Under the pieces are notes generated by a model. The model was not told the origin of the DNA. It did not search any database and saw only the letters and a program-made list of their open reading frames with translations. The position numbers and the translations under genes were made by a program. A DNA stretch of 64,000 nucleotides from DASUPK01 sp963695805 (GTDB lineage: Bacteria > Actinomycetota > Thermoleophilia > Solirubrobacterales > 70-9), in the NCBI GenBank assembly GCA_963695805.1, contig CAVOHV010000001.1, positions 124,001 through 188,000 on the forward strand, read 5' to 3'. This document shows positions 24,917 through 32,174 of this stretch, piece by piece. Position 1 is the stretch's first letter; each line of letters opens with the position of its first letter.

Positions 24917-25315
24917 ATGTCGGAGGAGAACGTCAAGCTTGCGCTTCAGGCGCTGGAAGCTCTTAAGCGGCGGGACCGGACCACCTGGCTCGCGGTCCAC
25001 GATGACGACTTCGAACTCGTACCCATCCGCGATTTTCCGGAGGCTGGGGTGCGCGGTCCCGAGGCTGCCTGGAACTTCAACCTCGAGGCCTTCGAAGCCT
25101 TCGAGCAGGTCCCCATAGACGACGCCGAGCTCGTTGATGCCGGGGCCGACAAAGTCTTGGCCCATCCGCAATATGACGTGCGCGGAAGGGGGAGCGGCGC
25201 AAATGTCGAGTTCGATTACTGGCTCGTCTTCACTGTCCGGCAGGGGAAAATTCTTCGCACCCAGTGGTTCGAAGACCGTGTCGAAGCCCTCCAAGCCGCC
25301 GGGCTGTCGGAGTAG
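24917..25315 (+). CDS. SnoaL-like protein
   Basis: 132 residues: MSEENVKLALQALEALKRRD, FELVPIRDFPEAGVRGPEAA, DDAELVDAGADKVLAHPQYD, tail EALQAAGLSE. Third unit of the array; its ATG is 3 bp after the previous stop, so translation is probably coupled. No GATACT module, which supports one shared upstream promoter. Confidence 0.8.
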   Translation: MSEENVKLALQALEALKRRDRTTWLAVHDDDFELVPIRDFPEAGVRGPEAAWNFNLEAFEAFEQVPIDDAELVDAGADKVLAHPQYDVRGRGSGANVEFDYWLVFTVRQGKILRTQWFEDRVEALQAAGLSE

Positions 25316-25347
25316 GCCCGGACTGATCACACCGTGAAGTGCTGAGG

Positions 25348-25520
25348 TGGGTGATTCTGTTTCTGATGTCGCCACCGCGGGACCTCCGTTGTCCTGCTCC
25401 TAGCCCGTGGTGGCGAAAGGTTCGCGTGGAGCGGTCCTGCGAACTCGGGTTAGCGAATCCTAATCAGCGCGCTGGTCGGAAGCACGCACTCCAGGAGTGC
25501 TTTGCATGGAAAGGAGCACT
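25348..25520 (+). repeat. Dispersed repeat R3, copy A
   Basis: About 170 bp, closely similar to 50859-51027. Contains GCCACCGCGGG and CCCGTGGTGGC as arms of a stem, GGTTAGCGAATCCTAAT, GTCGGAAGCACGCACTCCAG, and ends in an H1 hairpin (GCTTTGCATGGAAAGGAGC). No reading frame is conserved between copies. Could be a structured RNA, a regulatory leader or a small mobile repeat. Confidence 0.6.
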
Positions 25521-25752
25521 TTTCGATCAGGCGGTGGCCTTCTTGGCCCGGGGGGCTAGTGCCCGGGAGGGGGGCCGGGCGGGCCGAGGATCTCGAACCC
25601 GTTTTGCTCCGCGATCGGGGCGGGCCGCTCCATGTCCACGCCCTTGCTTAGAAAACTCTCATAAATCGCCCCGCGCTGGGGGATAGACTCGCGGCCGAAT
25701 TTTCGATGCCGGGGCGCAGGCAGTTTGACGCGGCCGGAAGGAGAGTCCATCG

Positions 25753-25956
25753 GTGAGAAATCGCGTCATCCGGCTCCGCGGCTTGCAGGGTGGTCTGGTC
25801 GCGCCCGCGGTCTTTGACCTGAACGGGCCGGCGCACTACGTCCACTGGCACTTCTTCCAGATGTCGGTGGCGAACCTGATCGTGATCGGGTTGATGATCC
25901 TCGTCTTCATCGCGGCGATCCTCCTTCCCTTTCCGAGGCGGGAGCTCGAGAAGTGA
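25753..25956 (+). CDS. Small membrane protein of cytochrome b operon
   Basis: 67 residues from GTG 25753 (GGAAGGAGAG upstream). One membrane helix, ANLIVIGLMILVFIAAILLP (about 40-59), after an N-terminus containing FDLNGPAHYVHWHFFQMS. Its stop overlaps the cytochrome b start (ATGA), so it is co-translated and is probably an accessory subunit. No homologue recognised. Confidence 0.65.
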   Translation: MRNRVIRLRGLQGGLVAPAVFDLNGPAHYVHWHFFQMSVANLIVIGLMILVFIAAILLPFPRRELEK

Positions 25957-26597
25957 CGCCTGAGCAAGAGAAGCGCATGTGGACTGAGCGGGTTCGATCG
26001 CGCGCGGTCGGAGCCCTGCCACCGGAGAAGCTCCTGCCGGATCGCCAGCCCGCCTACGTCTCTTCATGGATCTACGTCTTCGGCGTCGCGACGATCGCGG
26101 CGCTGATCGTCGTCGTTGCATCCGGCGTGATCCTCGGGCTCAAGGGACCCGCCTGGTGGCACGTGTCGAGCGTCGGGAAGTTCTTCAACAGCATCCACCT
26201 CTGGGGCGTCGAAGTCTTCTTCTTCACGATGGTCGTGCACCTATGGGGCAAATTCTTCATGGGCGCCTGGCGGGGCGGCCGTGCCTGGACCTGGGTGACT
26301 GGAGCCGTGCTCTTCCTGGTCGCGATCGGCACAGCCTTCACTGGCTACCTGTCCCAACAGAACTTCGACTCGCAGTGGATCGCCAGCGAGGGCAAGGACG
26401 GCCTCAACTCGGTTGGGATCGGCGCCTTCTTCAACGTCGCCGACTTCGGCCAGATGTACACCTGGCACGTAATCCTGCTACCCGTCGTCGTGGTGGCGAT
26501 CGTTGTTTGGCACGTGCTGCTGGTTCGAAAGCACGGCGTTGTTCCCCCATTTGTGGCGAAGGTTCGCGATGCCTCGGCGGCAAGTAGCAGGGCATGA
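25953..26597 (+). CDS. Cytochrome b/b6 N-terminal domain protein
   Basis: 214 residues, four membrane helices. Two pairs of heme-ligand histidines with 13- to 14-residue spacing are visible: HLWGVEVFFFTMVVHLWGKF (helix B) and HVILLPVVVVAIVVWHVLLV (helix D). GTAFTGYLSQQNFDSQW resembles the quinone-site loop. This is the cytochrome b6-type half of a bc/b6f complex, moving electrons between quinol and hemes. No Rieske or cytochrome c gene lies nearby, so partners must be elsewhere or this is a separate quinone oxidoreductase. Confidence 0.85.
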   Translation: MTPEQEKRMWTERVRSRAVGALPPEKLLPDRQPAYVSSWIYVFGVATIAALIVVVASGVILGLKGPAWWHVSSVGKFFNSIHLWGVEVFFFTMVVHLWGKFFMGAWRGGRAWTWVTGAVLFLVAIGTAFTGYLSQQNFDSQWIASEGKDGLNSVGIGAFFNVADFGQMYTWHVILLPVVVVAIVVWHVLLVRKHGVVPPFVAKVRDASAASSRA

Positions 26598-27592
26598 ACT
26601 CGACAGAAGCGCCTCCGGAACCGGCACCGCTCGAGTCGGCGGACTGGGCCGGTCCGTACGTCCGCTACGACCTGGTCAAGGAGTTCGTCGTCGCCCTGGC
26701 GGTGATCACAGCCCTGGTCGTGCTCTTGGCGATCCTCTTCTCCTCGCCTGACGATCCTCCGGTGACGATCAAGCAGTGGGCGCGAGCCGACCCCGCTGGC
26801 TTCGTGGGAACCGCTGTGAGCGAGCTGGACGGCTCCAGTGAGGTTGCGGGGTACGGCCCTCCCTACAACGACACCCCGGACGCCGCCCAGAATGTCATCG
26901 ATTCGATCTCCCTCCAACAGGCCGCCGGTGTTCACCACCGGGTCAACACCGCGGAAGACTTCGTCCTCAATCCGCTGCGAAGCATCCCAGGCGACGCTGC
27001 CCTAACGCAGGCCCTAAAGACCTACGAGGCGGCACCACCGTCCCAGCAGAAGGCCTGGACTGACGCGTACACCAAGTCCCTTGACAGCGCCGAGTTCCAG
27101 GGTGGCGTCCTCCAGGTGCCCGCGGGCGACTACGGGCCGGTCGCGCCGATGATGAGCTCCCTTGCCAGCTTGGCCGCGAGCGGCGGCCTCGACGGGGCGC
27201 TGCTCACGAGCAACCAGTTCTACCAGACCGATTTCACCAAGCCGCTCCTCTTCATCTCAGGCGGCGACTACTTCGAGTCGCGCGCGGACGAGCAGCACCT
27301 GCTCGGCGATCAGTGGGGGATGATGAACGAGACGGGCAGCTATCCGGGGCAGGTCTGGCTCTGGCTCTACACGTTCTGGTACCAGATCGCCCCGTTCAAC
27401 ACCTCCGACAATGCGGACGCTCAGATCTGGGCCCTGATGATGCTTTTCTCGCTCGCCTTCATCTGCATCCCGGTAATCCCCGGGCTGCGAAGCCTGCCCC
27501 GCCATCTCGGCATCCACAGGCTGATCTGGCGTGAGCACTACCGGCGCATCGAGGGCGGCTCCTCTGAGCATCCCCGCCGGCGTTCGCAGTAG
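26594..27592 (+). CDS. Membrane protein paired with cytochrome b
   Basis: 332 residues; overlaps the cytochrome b stop by 4 bp (ATGA). One N-terminal helix (VALAVITALVVLLAILFSSP, about 35-52), a 190-residue loop, and C-terminal hydrophobic parts (VWLWLYTFWYQIAPF; ALMMLFSLAFICIPVIPGLR). The C-terminal hydrophobic segments occupy the place of subunit IV (the cytochrome b C-terminal half), but the large extra loop is unusual. Probably the second subunit of the complex; role inferred from coupling only. Confidence 0.65.
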   Translation: MNSTEAPPEPAPLESADWAGPYVRYDLVKEFVVALAVITALVVLLAILFSSPDDPPVTIKQWARADPAGFVGTAVSELDGSSEVAGYGPPYNDTPDAAQNVIDSISLQQAAGVHHRVNTAEDFVLNPLRSIPGDAALTQALKTYEAAPPSQQKAWTDAYTKSLDSAEFQGGVLQVPAGDYGPVAPMMSSLASLAASGGLDGALLTSNQFYQTDFTKPLLFISGGDYFESRADEQHLLGDQWGMMNETGSYPGQVWLWLYTFWYQIAPFNTSDNADAQIWALMMLFSLAFICIPVIPGLRSLPRHLGIHRLIWREHYRRIEGGSSEHPRRRSQ

Positions 27593-27776
27593 GCGGGCCC
27601 GAGGGGTAGAAGCTCTCCTTTACCGCGACGGGCGCCAGTCCCTCGAGCCGGACCATCAAGGTCAAGCTGAAGCGTTAGATCAGGTGCGGATAAAGCGGGG
27701 CCCCCGCTTGCAGGCGGAATGGCTGCTTCCTTCCAGAGGGGTAGCACCGCAGTGCGGCGCACGGCCGCGCATAGTG

Positions 27777-27794
27777 CCGCTTTGCGGAAAGCGG
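27777..27794 (+). repeat. Short hairpin repeat
   Basis: CCGCTTT-GCGG-AAAGCGG, a shortened H1, followed by the CGAGATACTGCGTGCGCG start module of the fragment at 27823. Confidence 0.65.
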
Positions 27795-27822
27795 ACCTCC
27801 GCGGCGAGATACTGCGTGCGCG

Positions 27823-27880
27823 ATGTCGGAGGAGAACGTTGCCTTGGTGCGTCAGATGATCGAAGCGGGTCGTCGGTTAT
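27823..27880 (+). pseudogene. SnoaL-like gene, first 19 codons
   Basis: MSEENVALVRQMIEAGRR, complete start module, then the sequence becomes the reverse complement of another SnoaL gene. Confidence 0.65.
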
Positions 27881-27881
27881 C

Positions 27882-28300
27882 GCCCTACCCTCTGAACCGG
27901 CGGCGGCCAAAGCCTCGGCCTCGGTGTCGAACGGCCGCAGTCGCTTCAGCTTCCCTGCAGCGAGCTCGAACACATAGAACACCGTGCGGTCCACCTCTAC
28001 CCCGCTGGCGCTTCCCCGGCCGACGAACCGGGTGCGGACGACCACCACGTCCCCGTGAGCCTCGACCACCTCCTCGAGCGTGACGCTGAGCTCGTGCCAG
28101 ACGCTCCGAAAGGCCGCCCACACCCGCATACCTCGTCAGGCCCGCGGTAGACGGTCTTGCCGACGGGCAGATCGGGGAGCCGGAATGACACGTGCCACTC
28201 GACGTCCGGCGCATCAGCCCGCGCGACCTCGAAGTCGCCGCGGCTGAATGCGTCGAGGCCGCGATGGATGAAAGCGATGTTCTCCTCGGCTGCCGTCGCG
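27882..28300 (-). pseudogene. SnoaL-like gene, opposite strand, frameshifted
   Basis: Minus strand: AEENIAFIHRGLDAFSRGDF, PDVEWHVSFRLPDLPVGKTV, then after a slip near 28130 AFRSVWHELSVTLEEVVEAH and GKLKRLRPFDTEAEALAAAG. The tail is cut one residue or so before the normal end by the plus-strand fragment at 27823-27880. Two cassettes have fused head on. Confidence 0.7.
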
Positions 28301-28604
28301 CAAGGATGGCAGCCCGTCGGGGGTCGGCCCGCCCGCGCGGACGCTCGCTTACGGCGCTAAGCGATCATCCCCGCACCTATGCGGGTCCGTAAAGCCCGCG
28401 GGTAATTGCGCTAACGAAAGCCGTCGTGCCCGGGCTCCGCACGAGTACCGTCCAATTTCTGTAGGGCTGGCCCTGCCGCCCCTGCTGGTTGGGATCAGAA
28501 GGTAATCCGCCGCAAGCCGCGGATCCCCGGGCGATACCGGACTTTCCCTTCCCTTTGCCCGGCGGTTGCGACGATCTCCCTACTCCCGACAAGAGGGGGA
28601 AGCG
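28301..28604. other. Intergenic, no gene seen
   Basis: Contains one short hairpin (CCCGCACCTATGCGGG) but no reading frame with coding bias. Upstream region of the ferric-reductase-like gene. Confidence 0.5.
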
Positions 28605-29231
28605 ATGGTCATCGCCCCGGCGGACTTGGACGCCCGATTGACGGACACAATCGCAACGCACGGCTGGTGGCTGGCGAGCCGTGCCGCCGGGCTGCTGGCG
28701 CTGATACTCGTGACCATCTCGACCGCGCTGGCGTTGATGGTGGCCGGCCGCATGGTGCATAGGCCGGCCCTCGGCGCGATCCACCAGCAACTCGCGGTCA
28801 CCGCCATTGTTGCCATCGCGGTGCACGGCATCACGTTGCTCGGCGACCCCTGGCTTCGACCCGGCATCGGTGGGATCGCAATTCCCTTCACCATGACCTA
28901 CCGACCCCTGTGGACCGGCTTCGGAATCGTCGCCGGCTACGTCGCGGCGATCCTCGGCCTGAGCTTCTACGTCCGCACCCGGATCGGGCCGCGACTCTGG
29001 CGCAGCGCCCATCGGCTGATCATCGCGGTGTACGTGCTGGGGGTGGTGCACGTGCTCGGCGCCGGCACAGACGCATCTACGGTTTGGTTGCGTTGGTGGT
29101 TCGCGCTCACCGCTCCGGTGATCATGGTCCTGTTCGTGGCCCGGGTTCGGTCTGCTCTGCGCCGCTCTTCCTCCTCTTCCGGGCCCCACGGCTCGCGCGG
29201 CATCGATCTCAGCCGGCCGCCTACAGGGTGA
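28605..29231 (+). CDS. Ferric-reductase-like membrane protein
   Basis: 208 residues from ATG 28605 (AAGAGGGGGAAGC upstream). Five to six membrane helices; histidines in QQLAVTAIVAIAVHG and HRLIIAVYVLGVVHV are spaced as heme ligands of the ferric-reductase/YedZ transmembrane family. No flavin or NAD domain is fused, so it would be a membrane heme b subunit passing electrons for an unidentified partner. The Ser-rich C-terminus is cytosolic. It stands alone, 1 kb after the cytochrome b operon. Confidence 0.8.
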   Translation: MVIAPADLDARLTDTIATHGWWLASRAAGLLALILVTISTALALMVAGRMVHRPALGAIHQQLAVTAIVAIAVHGITLLGDPWLRPGIGGIAIPFTMTYRPLWTGFGIVAGYVAAILGLSFYVRTRIGPRLWRSAHRLIIAVYVLGVVHVLGAGTDASTVWLRWWFALTAPVIMVLFVARVRSALRRSSSSSGPHGSRGIDLSRPPTG

Positions 29232-29345
29232 GCTGGAGTCGGCCCTGGTAGTGCGCCGCCGCTCAGCTCAGTCTGGTTGGTCCTGATTCGCGACGGCTGT
29301 GCGGTGCGGGAGCGCCCCTGTGCACAAGGCCAGGGCGGCTCGGCA

Positions 29346-29380
29346 TGGAAAGCGCCGCTTCTCGTCCCAAGCGGCTATTC
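29346..29380 (-). repeat. Degenerate H1/H2 hairpin pair
   Basis: CATGGAAAGCGCCGCTTCTC and GTCCCAAGCGGCTATTC: mixed arms of both hairpin types, followed by a SnoaL-tail-like CCGGGAGTCCTC. Eroded junction. Confidence 0.5.
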
Positions 29381-29528
29381 CGGGAGTCCTCCTCCCAGTA
29401 GCCGAGACTTCCAGGCGTTCCACCCCTCAGCAACGATTTTGACGACTCTTTGCCCGCAGCTTGACCTTGCGTTGGGTGGGCTCTGTAAGCGTGCTGGCCA
29501 CCAAGGATCAGACACGGAAGGAGACTTC

Positions 29529-29714
29529 ATGGCACGGCGATTCACCAAGTTAGCGTCCCTCCTGGGCGTCAGCTCGGCGCTCGCGGTCGGCGGATTCGGG
29601 CTCGCGCAGGCCAGCCCCGACCACGGCGGCAATCACCACCATTGCAAGAAGAGCAAGCACGACTGTTGCAAGAAGAGCAAGCACGACTGCCACCACAAGG
29701 GCAGTCATAACTGA
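29529..29714 (+). CDS. Secreted His/Cys/Lys-rich peptide
   Basis: 61 residues from ATG 29529 (GGAAGGAG upstream). Signal peptide RRFTKLASLLGVSSALAVGG, cleavage near AQASP. The 33-residue mature part is almost only metal-type ligands: NHHHCKKSKHDCCKKSKHDC then HHKGSHN, with the unit KKSKHDC repeated. A metal-binding or sequestering peptide is likely; Zn, Ni or Cu cannot be told apart. A second His-rich exported peptide lies at 52181. A terminator follows. Confidence 0.65.
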   Translation: MARRFTKLASLLGVSSALAVGGFGLAQASPDHGGNHHHCKKSKHDCCKKSKHDCHHKGSHN

Positions 29715-29744
29715 ACCCCTCACCGGAGGGGACTCCATCCATCG

Positions 29745-29771
29745 GCGGCCCCGCCCTCCCGGTGGGGCCGC
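29745..29771 (+). terminator. Terminator hairpin
   Basis: GCGGCCCCGCC, 5-base loop, GGTGGGGCCGC, 31 bp after the His-rich peptide stop. Confidence 0.6.
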
Positions 29772-29935
29772 TTGCAGTTGAGCTAGCTGGTCGCGCGCAA
29801 TGGAAGGAATACGCGCACTGGGCGAGAAGCTGGTCTTCGTCCAACCCATGACGGTAGGCCGGACCGGCGGCGGCTTTACCGAGCCTTTGTGCGGAGCTTC
29901 CCGTGCTCTGGGCGAGCTGCGGCAATCATCGCACC

Positions 29936-30139
29936 ATGGCCGACGAACACATAGGAACAACTGTCGTGTCAAAGCTCAGGAGCAAGGGTGGGCGCGACCC
30001 AGGCCGGGAGAGAGCCGATGCGGATAGGTGTGTCCACGCGAACCCGATGCGTCTCAGGCTGATCGAATACACGCGTTACGGCACCTGGATCGGATGCGTG
30101 GACTGTGGCACGTCATGGCTGATCCGAGTTCCCAGCTAG
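29936..30139 (+). CDS. Small hypothetical protein
   Basis: 67 residues from ATG 29936. Basic N-terminus, then NPMRLRLIEYTRYGTWIGCV and DCGTSWLIRVPS, which could be a half zinc ribbon (Cys-x2-Cys). No ribosome site and weak codon bias; could be non-coding. Confidence 0.3.
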   Translation: MADEHIGTTVVSKLRSKGGRDPGRERADADRCVHANPMRLRLIEYTRYGTWIGCVDCGTSWLIRVPS

Positions 30140-30241
30140 TGCCCGCCCCGATTCCAGTCTGAGAAGCGGAAGCGGGGATCTGCGCCCGAGACCGCGGGCA
30201 CTGGGCCACCAGCTCGCTGTTCGCACAGCGAGCGCCAGCTC

Positions 30242-31254
30242 GAAAGCGCCGCTCGTGAGTATCCGGTTGGCTCAGGCTGCGGCGTCGGTGATCTCGCGAT
30301 AGGTGGTTGGTTCGTGAGCGGCGCCCAGGCCGAGCAGGGTCTGGAAAGCAGCCATCGGCGTGCGCCGGCGGTTGTGGCGGAAGACGAACTCGTCGAGGTA
30401 GACCTGCAGGTGCTTGGCGGAGGCCGCCCGGTGGGTGCCCTGAAGCCAGGTCTTGAGGTTGGCGAGCGCGCGATGGGCGCGGGGGAGGATCACCTGGCGC
30501 TCCTCGGTGTTGCGCCAGCGCTGAGCGATCGGTCGGTGATCGAAGCCGAGCGCCGCGAGGCTCGCGTAGCCGCTCCAGCCGTCGGTATGGACGATCGCGC
30601 CCGGCTCGACGTTGGAGGCGATCCACGGGCCGAGCGAGCGCTTGCTCGCGTCGGGTAGGGCGGCGAGCCGCAGCCTGCCCGAGCCCGGACCGCGGACCTC
30701 GACCGCCACCGCCACGAGCCGCTTTCCGACCCGGTCTCGGCCCCCTCTGCGCCTCGGTTCACCCCCGCCGACGAAGCCCTCGTCGACTTCGACCTCGCTG
30801 CGGAGCTGGGTGCGCTCGGGCGCCACCATCGCCCGGCGAAGCTTCTGCAGCATCAGCCAGGCGGTCTCGTAGCGGGAGAGCCCGAGCTGGCGCTGCAGCT
30901 GCTTGGCCGAGATCCCGGGGGTGTGGGTGGCGACCAGGTAGGCGGCCCAGAACCAGAGCCGCAGCGGGGTGCGGGTGCCGTGCATCACCGTCCCGGCGGT
31001 CACCGAGACCTGGTGATGGCAGGCGGCGCACTCCCAGAGGTGGCGGCGGGCGAGAACCCAGGCCCGCTGCCCAGCGCAGGCGGGGCAGCGATAGCCCTCC
31101 GGCCAGCGCGAAACGGCCAGATACTCGAGACAGTCGGCCTCATCGGAAAAGCGCTCCTGGAACTCCACGATCGTGCGGGGGAAGTCTGGCCTGCCCATCC
31201 AACGACCGTAGGCACGGCACCTGACGGAACCGGATACTCACGAGCGGCGCTTTC
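30242..31254 (-). mobile_element. IS1595-family element
   Basis: A transposase gene flanked by 27-bp perfect inverted repeats, 30242-30268 and 31228-31254, inner part GTGAGTATCCGGTT, outer part GAAAGCGCCGCTC. The outer 13 bases equal one arm of the H1 hairpin that continues intact to the right (31246-31271), so the element abuts or lies in a hairpin repeat. I found no 8-bp target duplication. About 1.0 kb, a usual size for a minimal IS1595 member. Confidence 0.85.
30272..31198 (-). CDS. IS1595-family transposase
   Basis: 308 residues, intact. N-terminal zinc ribbon of this family (CPACAGQRAWVLARRHLWEC then ACHHQVSVTAGT, about 38-65), HTH-like ISAKQLQRQLGLSRYETAWL, then the ISXO2-like DDE domain: EVEVDEGFVGG (first Asp about 150), HTDGWSGYASL (second Asp about 208) and HLQVYLDEFVFRHNRRR (DE/N-K-E-type end about 275). 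Cut-and-paste enzyme acting on the flanking repeats. It lies within 31 bp of the left repeat. Confidence 0.95.
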   Translation of the reverse strand: MGRPDFPRTIVEFQERFSDEADCLEYLAVSRWPEGYRCPACAGQRAWVLARRHLWECAACHHQVSVTAGTVMHGTRTPLRLWFWAAYLVATHTPGISAKQLQRQLGLSRYETAWLMLQKLRRAMVAPERTQLRSEVEVDEGFVGGGEPRRRGGRDRVGKRLVAVAVEVRGPGSGRLRLAALPDASKRSLGPWIASNVEPGAIVHTDGWSGYASLAALGFDHRPIAQRWRNTEERQVILPRAHRALANLKTWLQGTHRAASAKHLQVYLDEFVFRHNRRRTPMAAFQTLLGLGAAHEPTTYREITDAAA

Positions 31255-31271
31255 CATGCAAAGCGGCGCCC
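31246..31271 (-). repeat. H1-type hairpin at IS1595 right end
   Basis: GGCGCTTT-CCATGC-AAAGCGGCGC, complete stem; its left arm doubles as the outer end of the IS1595 inverted repeat. Confidence 0.75.
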
Positions 31272-31275
31272 CGCC

Positions 31276-31338
31276 CAATCACAACGACGTTGTCGCCCGC
31301 GTCGAGGAACTCCATGGCCTCGACGCGAAATTCTTGTA
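31276..31338 (-). pseudogene. SnoaL-like internal fragment
   Basis: Minus strand reads QEFRVEAMEFLDAGDNVVVI G, the central SnoaL strand pair. Nothing of the rest remains; the fragment ends at the H1 hairpin beside the IS1595 element. Confidence 0.5.
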
Positions 31339-31406
31339 GTCAGGCATGCCACTCGGCCCGGCCTTCGGCACTCCTCGCCGCTAGCGCCCGTGAACAGCGG
31401 GGGCAG

Positions 31407-31940
31407 CTAAGGGCCGCCGCCTGGGAGCGTCCGCCCCAGGCAGCGGACATAGGATGGCGCCATCCCCCAGCGCTTGTAAAAGCGAAGCGCGTCCTCGTTG
31501 CCGGCGATGACGGCCAGCCCGATGAAGCCGACGCCCGCGGCCGCGAGCCGCTGCTCGACCTCCTCCATGAGCAGCGAGCCGATCCCCCAGCGGCGCAACT
31601 CGGGCTCGACCGAGAGCGCCTCGAGCTCGCCCATCCACTCGTTGGTTTCAAAGCTCCAATCGCCCTCGCAAATCCGGAAGAAGGCGAAGCCAACCGGCGA
31701 GCCTTCGTGCTCGGCGATCAGCAGCCAGGCGTCACCGGCGCGCATCCAGCGCTCGAACTCACCCCGGCGCCGCTGCCAGGAGTCCTTCGCGCGCCGGAAT
31801 GGGGCGACCTCGCGGACCTCGCCAGCGACCTCGGCGTGGTACTCGTGCATGGCTCGCCACAGCGACTCTACGTCGTCGAGCCGCTCCGCCCTCGCCTCGA
31901 TGATCTCGACTTCGGGTGGCCCTGTCTGCTCTCCGGTCAC
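31407..31940 (-). CDS. GNAT-family N-acetyltransferase
   Basis: 177 residues. Acetyl-CoA binding motif A: ELEALSVEPELRRWGIGSLL (about 105-124) with the R-R-x-G-I-G P-loop, then motif B GLAVIAGNEDALRFYKRWGM. The N-terminal half has ARAERLDDVESLWRAMHEYH and AWLLIAEHEGSPVGFAFFRI, typical GNAT strands. Acetyl acceptor unknown. Stands alone between a SnoaL scar and the FAD enzyme. Confidence 0.88.
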   Translation of the reverse strand: MTGEQTGPPEVEIIEARAERLDDVESLWRAMHEYHAEVAGEVREVAPFRRAKDSWQRRRGEFERWMRAGDAWLLIAEHEGSPVGFAFFRICEGDWSFETNEWMGELEALSVEPELRRWGIGSLLMEEVEQRLAAAGVGFIGLAVIAGNEDALRFYKRWGMAPSYVRCLGRTLPGGGP

Positions 31941-32131
31941 GAGGCGAGCCTATAGGCGGTGATGCGACCAGCAACCCGAGGTAGCGCGGCGAACAGCCGG
32001 CCGACTGCGGCAGACGCGAAGGTGTCGCGATCGCCGCCGATCCCTGCGGCTATTGGAACGAACCGGTCGCACGGCGGCACACTTGCCTCGGCGCTTCCGC
32101 AATGGGCGAGAAGCGACCGCCGGTTCGAAAT

Positions 32132-32174
32132 GCGCCGCTTTCCATGCAGAGCGCCGCCTCTTGTCCAAGGCGGC
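32132..32174 (-). repeat. H1 + H2 hairpin pair
   Basis: Read on the minus strand: stop of the FAD oxidoreductase, H2 (CCTTGGACAAGAGGCGG, degenerate), then H1 (CGCTCTGCATGGAAAGCGG). Same order as after SnoaL genes. Confidence 0.7.

Noticed and set aside
30242..31254. 8-bp target duplication of IS1595
   Set aside because: Flanks on the two sides are inverted, not direct, copies, so a target duplication cannot be claimed.
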